From contig JAFYAB010000016.1 in assembly GCA_017540945.1 (NCBI GenBank), forward strand, positions 1 to 64,000: a stretch of DNA of 64,000 nucleotides, given 5' to 3'. The DNA is from Oscillospiraceae bacterium. Its GTDB lineage: Bacteria; Bacillota_A; Clostridia; Oscillospirales; Oscillospiraceae. Under the pieces are notes generated by a model, which searched no databases, had not been told where the DNA came from, and saw only the letters and a list, made by a program, of their open reading frames with translations. Numbering within the stretch: position 1 is the stretch's first letter; the number at the start of each line of letters is the position of its first letter. This document shows positions 40,834-51,700 of this stretch, piece after piece. The translations under genes were made by a program, and so were the position numbers.

Positions 40834-43800
40834 GAATTGGCCTGTTTGTTGGGGCCGGCACTCTGCTTCTGTTCGACCGATTTCTGTTTTTCCAAATACG
40901 CGTCGCAGCCTGCCTGGATGGTTTTCATCATGTCCCTGTTAACGTCCAGATTCGCCACCTTCTCCATAAACTGGCTGTCCTGGACGATCTTTCTCGTCTG
41001 CACCATCAGCTTCTCCAGATCCAGCGCGGCGCTCCGGTCGGGATACTGCTTCTCAAGAAGATGGTCCGCGACGGCGGCTTGGATCATCAGGCTGCGGGCG
41101 TTGTGTACGCTTTCCGGAATCGGCTGCCGCTCATAGGGCGCGGACTGTTCCTTGCTTTCACCGTTCTGCTGGAGAGCGTTTTTCCTCCTTGCCTGCTCGG
41201 CTTCGTTGAATTTCTTCATCTCTTCGTCATAGCGCTTCCTGGCCTCGGCGCCCTCGGTCAGCAGCTCCGTCCGCACTTCGTCGATGCTGAGCGTCTGCGT
41301 CGGCGCATGCTGCCGTTCCTTACCCTGGACGTAGTCCTTCCGGATGGTGTCGTAAAACTTGCTCATCGCCTCCCCGAAGGGGACGGAATTCCGATCAAAC
41401 CCCGTGACGCGTAATCTGTTGTCCCTGACGACGCTGTGCTGGAGCCCCAGCTTCAGTTCCTGAATGTCGCGCATCTGGTCCACCAGCGCGTCAAGCTTCT
41501 CCTGGTCCACCGGCTCGTCAGGCTTGAACAGCGTGGTGCAGGCAAAGGCAATGCAGCCATAGTATCCCGCGTCGCGATACGCTTGCTGGTCACCGTGCCC
41601 GTAGCCGACCGCACTCCTGACGGCTCTCGGGAGATTCTGCAGGTCCGTGTTATATGTCTGCCTGTATCGGTCCATGCTGGTTCTGCATTTCTCGACATAT
41701 TCGCTGTAAACGCTGGCGGCGCTGCGCTTTTCTCCGGGCATCGCCTGCTGCGTTTTCTGGATGTAGTCATGTTGTTCCTGGCTGTTCAGCCGGTACAGCG
41801 CATTCTGCCACGTGTCGCTCAGCTCCTGCTGCCGCGCGTCAAAGCTCGCCGCCCGCTCTTTTTGCTTCGCTTCGCTGCGGTACTCCAGGGTCGCTTTTTC
41901 GTTGGCCGCAGCCTGCTTCTTTGGCAGGATGTTGTTCACCACATATTCAAACTGGGACGTGTTTTGCAGAGCCTTCTTCGCGTTCTCCAGATCCTTCTTA
42001 TCCGCCAGGAGTGTCTGCTGCTTCTTTGCTTCCTGCGCGCGCTGGGCTTCCCTCGCACGCTGGGCTTCCCGGCTCTGGGCGCTGAACAGTTCCGTGATGT
42101 GTTCTGCCTGAGGCTCGAGCATAGCCTGGATCTCACGGGCGATCCGCACTCTCGCCTCGCTCATTTTATCCAGACTGCCCTTCCGTTCCTGCTCGAGCTG
42201 CTTGCGGAGCAGATAGCTGCCGGCAGCGCGGCTCAGCTTGTCGTAGGATACACGGAGCTCGACCAGTTCTTCTTCGGTGGGCGTGTGCAGGGTTCTGCCG
42301 GCCTGCCGATCCTGCTCGTTGGGCTCCAGCAGGGCGCTGTACTGTTTCCCCACGGTCCGAAGGGCCTTCTTCATGTTCTCGAACTCCTTGGAGCCGAACC
42401 ACACGGCCTTGTCGGTTTCATCGGCCCGCTGATAGAGGGAAAGCAGGGTCCGCTCGTCCTTCCGGAAGTTATTCCGAACCTTGACCCGGTCGTGCTCCAA
42501 CACGCTGGTCTGCGCCAGCTTGGGAACCTCTTTACGGATGGCGTTGGCCAGTTGGGTCTGGGGAGAGAGCTTCGCGTAATCCTCGTCGGGTACCACGTGG
42601 ATATGCTCCTCGGAGACCGCGTTGAGTTCCTTGTCCCGGAAGTATTCCCTGCCGCTGGCGATCTGCTTCTGGACGTCCGCCAGGCGCTCAGCAGCCCGCT
42701 CGACCTGGTTTTCGGGCAGACGGTACGCCCGCAGGGCGCTTTTCAGGGAGTCGGGGTTGAGCTGCATCACCTTGTCCGCCAGAGACTGGGGCATTTGGTT
42801 CAGCATCTTGGTGTTGATTTCGTAAGACGTTCTGAGCCTGTCCGGTTTGGAAGCCATGAAGGACATGTCGTTGTCGATGCCCTGGACACCGTCCAGCACC
42901 ACGTTGCCCTGCGGATCCTTTGTGAAGCTGTAGAGCAGATTGCCGGGGTGCCGGTCCACGTTGCCGCAGATGTAGTCCAGCACCTGCATGGAGGCCAGCT
43001 CCCGCTGCACCTTGGGAGAGAAGGGCGTGTTGGACGTCATCTTCAGGATCGGGTCGTCCGCCTTCGGATTCATGCAGTCGGAGCCCTTGGCCTGCTCCAT
43101 GAAGACGCCCTTGACCTCCTGGCCGTGCCGGACCAGGGTGACCGGTCGGGAAGCCGCCAGCAGGGAGCCGACGCCCAGGGCGTCCGCCACGGCGGACATG
43201 GCGCTGTTGCGAAGCGCCACCGTCTCCCCCGGATTGACGCCGATCGTTTCATACTGGTCCTGTCGTCCCTCAATCTGAAGCTTGGTCGTCAGATATTCGT
43301 CGATGGCTTCGGCAAAGCCGCCGGTGGCCATCGTTTTGATTTCTTTGTCAGAGAAGCCGGCTTCCATCAAATAGCTGTCATAGCAGTGGCCATACTCCCA
43401 ATCGTGGACGTATTTCTCCTGATTTTGCTGCTGCCTTGTCGGAACGGCAAACAGCCCGTCGGTGGACAGCAGCCTGAATGACTCGGATTTTTCCTCCATC
43501 ACCCGGATGGCCTTGGCGGCGGCGGGGGAGAGCTTGGCGATATGCTCGTTCAGCGCTGCCATTTCTTCATCCATGGTCGGCAGGGGCAGATCCGCCGTGA
43601 AGAAGCCCGCCTTGCGCTGCCCGCCCTCCTGGGGGAGCTGGAACCCGTAGCGTCGGTTGACAAGGGTGCCGACCACCTCCGGCTTCTGGTTGGTGACGTC
43701 ATAGCGCTCCTCAACAGGCTTTGGCATCTCGACCTTGGACTCCTCGACCTTGGACTCCACAGGCTTGGGCCCATCGACCTGGGACTCCTGGACCTTGGGC

Positions 43801-45533
43801 CCATCGACCTTGGACTCCTGGACCTTGGACGGGGCGCTCTTTGCCTTCTCTTTTTCCATCACCCAATCCAGCGAAGAACGGCGGAAAGAGGCGAAGCCCT
43901 TACCGATGTCCGTGTAGATGGCCGTCTGGGCGCAGCTGTAGCAGAAGCGCTGAATCTCCTGGGCCGCTTCCTTTTTGAAGCTCGGCTCCGATTTGCTGCA
44001 CTTGGAAAGATAGTTCGAGGCCAGCTCGTTGAGCCGCATGTGCTCGGCGGACAGGTCCTCCATCAGCTTTGTCCGATCCTCGCCCTGGGGGGGAACGGGG
44101 CCGTAAAGGCCGGAGATCCGCTCGATGAGCCCCTCGGTGGCAGTCCGAAGCTGGGCGTATTCCGGCAGATCCCGACGTCCCTTGTTGGCGGGGCTCATCA
44201 CCTCACGCATGGCGCTCAGCCGGGAGAGCACCTCGGTCCCGGCCAGAGCCTGCTCAAAATATCCCACGGGGGAGCCGTCGCTGCCGGCCACGTGGGGCAG
44301 GGCGCTGCGGCGTGTATATTCCTGGGCGGCCTCGTTCAGCTCCTGTTCGCTCAGATACTGGCAGGGCTGGATCTCGAAGGTCTTCCACAGGTCGGTGAAG
44401 GAGTCCACCGACTCCCTGTCCAGATGAAGCTCCTTTTGGTTCTGTGCCAGATAATCGAAGATGCGATTCAGCTTTGCGGTTCTGATCTCCGGAGAAGTGA
44501 TTCGGGTGGAGCTGATTTCCTGAATCAAGGCGGCCAACGACGCTTGCACGGAAGGCGAGAACTCCACGGAAATCCCATGCGGATTCGTAATCCGGGACTG
44601 CAGCACAAAGAGGACGCCGATCATCGAGGCGTCCTCCACCGGCCAGCCCTGGCGCAGGGCGATCCGGCGGCCCTCCATGTCGTAGGGAACGCGGAAGCAG
44701 CCCCGGTTGTAGACGCCGAGGTCGCTGGGCGGGTTGTCCATCACGGCGGCCCAGCGCACGAAATCGGCCGAATTCTTATCCTGCGTGACCCGCACGGTTT
44801 CCTCGATTCCCGCCGTAATATGGTCGTACTGGGTCAGCAGCAGCTTGCGGGCAAGACGGTCCTGCCGCTCGGTCAGCGTCCCGGCCTTGACCGCGTTGGC
44901 GTGGTCGCAGGCGATGTTGACCATCCGGGTGGCGTTCTCATAGACCGGCATGAAGGGCAGATCCGAGAGCTCGTCCATGGTGCTGGTAAAATTCCCCATG
45001 ATCGGAGACGTCTCTCGGCCGGTCGGCATGTGGATGGCCCCTTCCTGGGAAGCGATGAGGCTGAAGGAATAGTCGTTCATGGCCTCAATGCCGTAGCCCC
45101 GCAGCGCGAAGGAGGCCTTGTCCCGCATCATCCGGAGGAAGGAAGCGCCCTCCGGATTCTCGGCAGCCATTTCGATCTGCTTCTCGTCCACCGCAGCGCA
45201 GAATTTGCGGAATCGCTCCCGCAGGGACTGGACCTTCGCCTGTTCCTTTTCATGGGTTTCTTCTTCCGAGAAGTCATCCGGGTTTTCCTTGCAGAGGACC
45301 TTATTCATCCTGCCCGTAATCAACAGGTTCGGATTCTCACGGTAGGCCTGCGTGGTTTCGAGCATCATTTCTTTCGGCGGGATATTCCCCTCATCAGTCG
45401 TCAGACGCTCGTCCTTGGGGAACAGATAGTGCAGAGCTACGGCTTCCGCGTAAACGTTCATATACACCTGGGACCAGTTATAGTCCCAGTTGGTATAGCC
45501 CTGCTGGAACGGGGTGGATGTTTGTTTCGGCAT
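40797..45533 (-). CDS. Giant-family member F: kinase-like multidomain protein
   Basis: A 1578-residue protein. Residues ~1-560 form a domain shared with member G (DRLARKLLLTQYDH, NIACDHAN, EGRRIALRQGWPV). A Val/Pro/Glu/Ser hinge lies at ~561-611, ending ERYDVTNQKPE. The kinase-like core runs ~630-940: KAGFFTADLPLP, RNSAMSAVADALGVGSLLAA, GVFMEQAKGSD, YICGNVDRHPGNLLYSF (~853-869) and GIDNDMSF (~885). The shared module lies at ~1043-1150 (FGSKEFENMKKALRTV, GSYLLRKQLEQERKG, RVRIAREIQAML). From ~1195 the C-terminal domain seen in D and E begins ILPKKQAAANEK. The tail is NSKKKNNKPGLKA. All catalytic-type residues are intact. It starts MPKQT behind AGAGGAGGAACTCCC. Confidence 0.8.
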   Translation of the reverse strand: MPKQTSTPFQQGYTNWDYNWSQVYMNVYAEAVALHYLFPKDERLTTDEGNIPPKEMMLETTQAYRENPNLLITGRMNKVLCKENPDDFSEEETHEKEQAKVQSLRERFRKFCAAVDEKQIEMAAENPEGASFLRMMRDKASFALRGYGIEAMNDYSFSLIASQEGAIHMPTGRETSPIMGNFTSTMDELSDLPFMPVYENATRMVNIACDHANAVKAGTLTERQDRLARKLLLTQYDHITAGIEETVRVTQDKNSADFVRWAAVMDNPPSDLGVYNRGCFRVPYDMEGRRIALRQGWPVEDASMIGVLFVLQSRITNPHGISVEFSPSVQASLAALIQEISSTRITSPEIRTAKLNRIFDYLAQNQKELHLDRESVDSFTDLWKTFEIQPCQYLSEQELNEAAQEYTRRSALPHVAGSDGSPVGYFEQALAGTEVLSRLSAMREVMSPANKGRRDLPEYAQLRTATEGLIERISGLYGPVPPQGEDRTKLMEDLSAEHMRLNELASNYLSKCSKSEPSFKKEAAQEIQRFCYSCAQTAIYTDIGKGFASFRRSSLDWVMEKEKAKSAPSKVQESKVDGPKVQESQVDGPKPVESKVEESKVEMPKPVEERYDVTNQKPEVVGTLVNRRYGFQLPQEGGQRKAGFFTADLPLPTMDEEMAALNEHIAKLSPAAAKAIRVMEEKSESFRLLSTDGLFAVPTRQQQNQEKYVHDWEYGHCYDSYLMEAGFSDKEIKTMATGGFAEAIDEYLTTKLQIEGRQDQYETIGVNPGETVALRNSAMSAVADALGVGSLLAASRPVTLVRHGQEVKGVFMEQAKGSDCMNPKADDPILKMTSNTPFSPKVQRELASMQVLDYICGNVDRHPGNLLYSFTKDPQGNVVLDGVQGIDNDMSFMASKPDRLRTSYEINTKMLNQMPQSLADKVMQLNPDSLKSALRAYRLPENQVERAAERLADVQKQIASGREYFRDKELNAVSEEHIHVVPDEDYAKLSPQTQLANAIRKEVPKLAQTSVLEHDRVKVRNNFRKDERTLLSLYQRADETDKAVWFGSKEFENMKKALRTVGKQYSALLEPNEQDRQAGRTLHTPTEEELVELRVSYDKLSRAAGSYLLRKQLEQERKGSLDKMSEARVRIAREIQAMLEPQAEHITELFSAQSREAQRAREAQRAQEAKKQQTLLADKKDLENAKKALQNTSQFEYVVNNILPKKQAAANEKATLEYRSEAKQKERAASFDARQQELSDTWQNALYRLNSQEQHDYIQKTQQAMPGEKRSAASVYSEYVEKCRTSMDRYRQTYNTDLQNLPRAVRSAVGYGHGDQQAYRDAGYYGCIAFACTTLFKPDEPVDQEKLDALVDQMRDIQELKLGLQHSVVRDNRLRVTGFDRNSVPFGEAMSKFYDTIRKDYVQGKERQHAPTQTLSIDEVRTELLTEGAEARKRYDEEMKKFNEAEQARRKNALQQNGESKEQSAPYERQPIPESVHNARSLMIQAAVADHLLEKQYPDRSAALDLEKLMVQTRKIVQDSQFMEKVANLDVNRDMMKTIQAGCDAYLEKQKSVEQKQSAGPNKQANSKKKNNKPGLKA

Positions 45534-45560
45534 GGGAGTTCCTCCTCTTTTTTATCACGT

Positions 45561-45605
45561 TTAGTGGACCATCTCATTGTAGGAAAAAACGTGATACTTT
45601 GGCAT
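45561..45605 (-). pseudogene. Relic of a member E-like gene start (14 codons)
   Basis: From the ATG at 45605 the frame reads MPKYHVFSYNEMVH and stops at TAA 45563-45561. It matches the opening MPKYHVFSYPEMV of member E at 12 of 13 residues, and the bases upstream match E's leader. The rest of the gene is gone. It indicates that a further E-like gene once lay between members G and F and was deleted. Confidence 0.85.
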
Positions 45606-45642
45606 AATCTTGCGCTACTTTACGTGGCATCTTTAACATCAT

Positions 45643-45721
45643 GAAAACCGGATGGTACAGGGAGGTCTGCTTCCCTGCTGTTTGTCAGGCCTTCAGGCCG
45701 GGCTTGTTGTTTTTCTTCTTG
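45643..45721 (-). repeat. 79-bp repeat over the 3' end of member G, copy 2
   Basis: It encodes the last residues KKKNNKPGLKA of member G and the spacer after it, 95 percent identical to 40755-40833 at the end of member F. Confidence 0.85.
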
Positions 45722-48700
45722 TTCTCCGGCTTCCCGGTACGATTCAGATCAATGCCGGCGTCTTTATATTCTTTGTCGAGCGTTTTCGCGAGATCCTCCA
45801 TTTTACCGAAGACACTGCCGGGCTGCTTCAGAAGGTTCGTCAGATTTTCCAGCCGATCCGGCAATTTGCCGGCGTCGTTCAAGGTCATGTTGATGACTGC
45901 CCGCATGTCAGCGTGCTGCGCGTGATGCATTTGGTTGAGATCGCCGTCCGGAATAACATCCTGGATCTTCTGCAAGGCTCCGAGATATTGGTCGCGGTTC
46001 TTCTCCCAGTTGATGGTCAGCGCATTGCACATGAGCTTCGTGCTTTCGCGATCCACCCGGACCTGGTTGGACCCGGCCACTTCGCCAATCTCCACCATCG
46101 CGAAGGCCTCCACCAGCTTGTGGGAGAGCTCCTTGCGTTTAAGGACCTCCTTGTCATTCTTATCAAGCTTGCCAAGGGCGACCAGGCGGCGCTTTTTGCA
46201 CTGCTCGCTCAGAGTGCTGACCAGCATGTCCAGACGCGTCTTGGCAGTTTGGGGTTCGTCCTCCTGCATCTTCTCCTGTTTGACCTGGGGCTTTTCCACC
46301 TGCTTGATCTGAGGATTCTCCTTCTGCTGGACCTGGGCTTTTTCCTCGGTCGTGACCTGAGGATTCTCCCCGGTCTTGACTTGGGACTTTTCCTCCTGCC
46401 TGATCTGGGTTTCTTCCGGATTGACTGCCTTTTCCGCCTCCTGGTTTTTCTGGATTTCCTGGGTGAATTTGGGCAGCTCGTCCTTGATTTTGTCCGGATT
46501 CTTCAGCAGTTCAATGAGCTTGTTCAGATATACGGGCTCCTTGACCTTCTGCACGGAGTCTTTCTTGTCCCTCTCCTTGTCGCGTCCTTCCAGGGTGCTT
46601 ATCGTTGCGTTGACGGCCTCACGGATCTGCTTGAAGGTATCCAGGTGCAGCTTCTGGAAATCCTCCTTCAGGTTGGATTCCAGCTGCTTCTTGCTGTCTG
46701 CGTATGCCGGCTTGCTTTCATCGGTCTGCATAAGGGTGAGCATGGCTTTTCTGCTGCCCTCGCTCACCGGCGCGTTGGGCCCCAGAACGGAGCTGAGCTC
46801 CGCCATGGCGAAGGCCTCATACAGCTTGTGGGCGATCTCCTTGCGGGAGATGGTCTGCTTCATGTTGTCCAGGTACAGGCTGCCCTGGAACGCAAGCTCC
46901 GCCATCACAGGCTTCATGCGCTGCTCCGCGGTGGGATCGGTGACCTTCCTGGCCTCCTTTTCCTTTCGCTTGAGGTCCCGTTCGAGCGACGCGCTGTCGT
47001 AAACGAGGTGCGGCGAGCGCTCCCGCTTCTTTGACTCCGCTGCGGCGGGGTAGAGGTTCTGGATGGTATCCAGATGTTTATCCAGATTTGACAAATTCAG
47101 AAAATGGTCATTGAGCTTAGCGCTGATAGCCCGGGCCACCTCATATCTTTTAGAGCTCTTTTCGTCCAGGGGGCCGCTTTTCTTATACTGATTTTCCTTG
47201 CGCTTGATGTATGCGTTCACAGCCTCAGTAAGTACTTCATAACTCGAGCGCAGATGTTGGATCTCTTCCTTCGTGGGCTTGTGGATGCTCAGTCCGGCCT
47301 CGTTGTCCGCCTTGGTAGGGGCTTTGGAGGTCAGCTCCGTGCGTTCCTTGGCAACTGCAACGAAGGCCTTCTTCACGGCGGCATATTCCTTGGAGCCGAA
47401 GTAGACGTTCTTGTCCGCTTCCACGAGCTTCTGGTAAAAGCTGCGAATTTCCCGCTCGTCCTGCCGGAGGGAGTTCCCGAGCTTGGCCAGCTCCTGCTGG
47501 CGCTTGTCCTGGATTGCCGTCTCGATGGCCTGATCCAGGCACTTCTTGACGGGCATTTCGTTGACGAAATCTTTGTTCTTGGAGACGTGTTCGTAGGCTT
47601 CGTCTGACAGCACGTGGATGTATTTGTCGGAGGACGCAGTGATTTCCTTGTCCCGGAAGTATTCCAGGCCCTTCTGAATTCGGTCCTGGACCGCATTCAG
47701 CCGATTCACTGCAAAGTCAATCTGGTTTTTGGGCAGCTTGAACTGCTGGAGGATGCCCGTCAGGGCTTCCCCGTCCAGCGCCATCACCCGGTCGGCCATG
47801 AACTTCGGAATGGTCTTCAGGTCCGAGAGCTTTCGGTTCCCGCCCAGATCCGTGCTCATGGGGCAGCCCATGAAGCACATGCCGTTGTCGACGGCCTGGA
47901 TGCCGAGCAGCATGGCCGTGTTGCTCTTATCCGCTGTCTCGAAGCGCAGGTTGTCCTTGTTCCGGTTTGCGGTGCCGCAGATGAAGTCCAGCACCTGCAG
48001 GGCGGCCATATCCCGGACGGCTTTTTTCGGGATCATGGAGGCCCGAGCTGAATTCAGGAGGGGGTCGTAGTCCGGAATGTTCCTGCAGTCGGTGCCCTTG
48101 CCGTTTTCAGTGAAGTAGCCGGTGCGCGACTTGCCGTTCTGCGTCACGGTGACAGGCCGGGTCGCCGCCACGAGAGAACCGACGCCCAGGGCTTCCGCTA
48201 CGGCAGTCATGGCCGCGGCGCGGGATTCCAGGGGCTCGCCGGGACGGATCCCCATTTTTTTGCACAGCTTGTTCCGGCCATCGATCTCGGCTTTGGACAG
48301 AAGATAGCTGTCAACGGCTTCGGTGAATTCGTCGTTTACGAGGTCATTGATGTCGAAATTCCGGATCTTTCTCGTGCTTCCGATTCGATCCAGATACCTG
48401 TCGTAGTGATGGTTGTAGGTCCAGTTGTTGTAGCTCTCCGATTGCGCCTTTGCCAGCATTGCCCGCACGCCGTTTTCATCCAGTGACATCAGCTCGCGGT
48501 TCACCTCCGGGTCCTCTTCAAAGACCTCGAGGGCCACGGCAGCGTTCTCAGACAACGCCCCGATCCGCTTTCTGAGCTGTTCCAGCTCGTCCTTCGGCTG
48601 CGGCAGGGGACGGTCCGGGGTGAAGACGCCGTCCACGGTTCTCCCGTCGGGAGTGGTGAGCGCCAGGGTGTTGCGGACGTGTTCCGGCGTACCCAGGTTC

Positions 48701-51700
48701 TCCGTCTGCAGGCTGGCGACATCGACAGTCAGACTCCGCTTGGAATAGATCTGCCCCAGGTCGTCGGCGTATTTGCCCCGGACCCCGGTGAGGGTCTCCA
48801 GATCCTCGGCGGCCAGGCTGCGAATCTTCTCCGCCGCCTCTCTGGCCTTGTCAAGAGCAGGATTCGGTTCCAAATCGGCGTCGGCCGAGAAGGCGTTGGC
48901 GACATTGATGACCAGCTGATAAGCAGTTTTCAGCTCCTCCCGCTGCTGAGTGTCCAGCTTTGGCAGAGAGCCGTCCGGCTGCGGGCACAGCATGGAGCAG
49001 GTGAGCTCGTTCAGCTTTTCAACAGACAGCCGGATGGCGTCAAAGGGACCGTTCTGCTCCGGGGCGACGCCTGCTTGCTCCAGCTCCTGGGTGAATCGGC
49101 TGAAGGCCTCATAGCGACCCAGAGCGTCATTTGCCCGGCTCCGGCATTCACGATACCGGTCGGCTTGCCCCATCCCCGATGCCGTGAGCGACATGGAGTT
49201 CATCAGATCCCGGGCCATCGTTTCAACGGCCTTGTAGGCGTCCGTGCCGCGTTCGTCCTGCTTGAGCAGGAGCACGCGCGTACAGGACACAACAGCCTCG
49301 GCCATCAGCTCCCCCTTTTCAGGGCCATTGGAGACCTTGGATGCGACGTTGATGAAAGTGTCAAGCCGCCGCTTCATGCCATCGGCGTCGATCGAATGGC
49401 TTTGGATATACTTGTCCAGGGAGAAGGGATGGAACTGCAGATCCCCGTCATAGGTGCCGATGCCCACCATCTGCCGGTAATCCTGATCCGCCTCGGCAAC
49501 GGTGATCAGATTTTGAATGGTTTGGCGTTTGGCAGGGCGTTTGTCCTCCGCCTGCCCGTTGAGGACCTCGAGACGCAGGATCTCGCGGCCCTGGATGTCG
49601 TGCAGCATGGCTGAGGCGTCATTGGCCCAGCCTGCCATCCCGGCCCGGTCGAAGCCCTCCTGCTCCACACAGGTCCAAAAGATCGGGAGGGAGCGGACGG
49701 GCGGACGATAGTCGACGTGCCCCGCAATCTCGTCGTAGTTCTCCGCCTCCATCAGGGTTTCCAGAACGCCCGCAAAGTCCTTGCCGGCGAGCTCCTGATC
49801 GCAGCGCGCAGAGACCTCCTTCTGAAAACCCCGCATCAGGGACTTAGGGAAGTCATTCACCAACTCCTCCGGCGTCATCTTGTATTTGTGCATCTGCATA
49901 TAGAGCAGATAGACGGAGTTGATCTGTCCCTGATGGACGCTGTTGAGCTGATCGAAGGCGAAGGTTTCCGGATCGCGGGTCACGTACATATCCGGAGCGC
50001 TGGTGTATTCGCTGCCAAAGCCCTCCTTGGCGATTTGGATCAGCTCATCCATGTTCCGGTATTCCTGGTCGTAGGCGGCTCTGGCGCGCTCCAGCGCGTC
50101 CAGATCCCCCTTCCGGACAGCATTCATATAGTCAATCTTTGCGGCCTTGATCGTTCGGTAGCCGTACATCTTGTTACCCTCTTCTTCCCGGTACTCCGGG
50201 GGGTTCTCCGGAAGCATCTGCATATCGGACATCTTTTGCAGCATCCGAATGAGGGTTTCCCGCATTTTGCCGGGAAGCTCCGGCTTTTGCAGGATTTTTT
50301 CCGTGCTCTCGTTGGTGGCATTCGGCAGCACAGCATAGTGGCTGATCGGCAGCGGAGGACCGGCGCGATCAATCTGCACCCCGGGCTGCTCCAGCCGAAG
50401 CTCATTGCACACGGCGTAACGGTAGCGATTGTTTGTGTCGCAGCCGATGTGTTCTGCCGCCTCGGTGGCCTGTTTGGCCGAGGAGGTTGCGACGCTCATG
50501 ATTGTATCAGCGCCATCCAGGGCCTTCAGAAGCGCCGCCTGACGCTGGGGATCCTGCACCTCCTTCAGGATCTTCTGCCTGCAGACATCGATTTCCCGGG
50601 CGGTCTCCGGCTTGAGCTCTGTCAGCTCTATGTGGTCCTGGATCACAGGATCCTTGTTCAGCGAATCGACGACGGTATGAAGCTGGTCCGGCCGCAGGAC
50701 GTCGGGCAGATTGCTGTAGATTTTCAGACGGTTTTCCGGGGTGATCGTCTCGTCCAGGCACTTTGCCCTGACGCGGCTGATCTCTTCCTCCGTCAGGAAC
50801 TTCTCAAGGATCGCCTGCTTTTGCGCGGGTGTGGCGTATTGATCGTAGATGTCCAGTTCGAAGTAATTTCCCTGGAGCATCTCCCGGAGGGACTCGTCCG
50901 CATAACGCTGTTTCTGCGCGTCGGTCATGTATTTCCAGCCGAGGGTTCCGTCCTTGGTGACGTCCTCCGCCGTGATGTTGTTTGCCTGAATCAGCTTCCG
51001 GATCTCTGCCAAATCGGCTTGGAACGCGTTCTCCAGCTCTGCCTGCCGCGCCTGCGCTTCCTGCCGCGCCTGGGCCGGATCTGCCTGCTTTGCCTTCTCC
51101 TGCTCGCGCTTTTTCTGCAGCTCAGCGACCTTGCCGTCCGGCACGTACCTCCTGCAGATCCGGATCTTTCGCTCGAGATCCGCCATGTGATTGAAAACGC
51201 CCTCGTCAAAGACACGCATCGACGCGTTAAGCATGGCATCGATCCGCTCTTTTATAGCTTCGTGCTGGGCTTCAGGCGTCATCTCCGCCCAGCCGATTTT
51301 CGCATCGTTGCTGGGAGATCTTCTCAAAACAGCTCCGTGGACGCCCTTGTCTGAGATCAATCGTCCGCAAGTCCCAAGCGTTCTGTCTGCAAAATCAAAG
51401 CTCTTTTCTGCGGCCTCCTTTGGCGGAAGCGATTTCTGATAGAGGGCAATGACCTGCGGCGCGGTGATGCCGCAGCCAGATATCGAGGACGCAAAGTGCG
51501 GCACCTTCGTCTTGATCTTGAAATGTTCATACTCCTGCCGATTGGTCCCTTGGTAATCCAGCGGAGACGGCAAGGGCGTATTCGCAATTTCATTTGCCGC
51601 GGAAATGATTTCCGTCAGGTATTCCTGATAGGCGGACCGGTCTTCCGCCTCCGCCTCGACGGGCTGCTCCGCGGGCTTCTCCTCGGGCTTCTGCGTGGAG

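Noticed and set aside
29340..45533. HipA-type toxin-antitoxin interpretation of the kinase-like members
   Set aside because: No HipB-like small DNA-binding partner lies next to any of them, and the proteins are far longer than HipA with extra shared modules.
43542..45644. Long plus-strand frames opposite members D-G, for example 43542-45644, 41436-43481, 49717-51354 and 35093-36883
   Set aside because: They are antisense shadows of GC-rich coding sequence: the opposite strand has coherent domains, ribosome sites and paralogues, while these have none.
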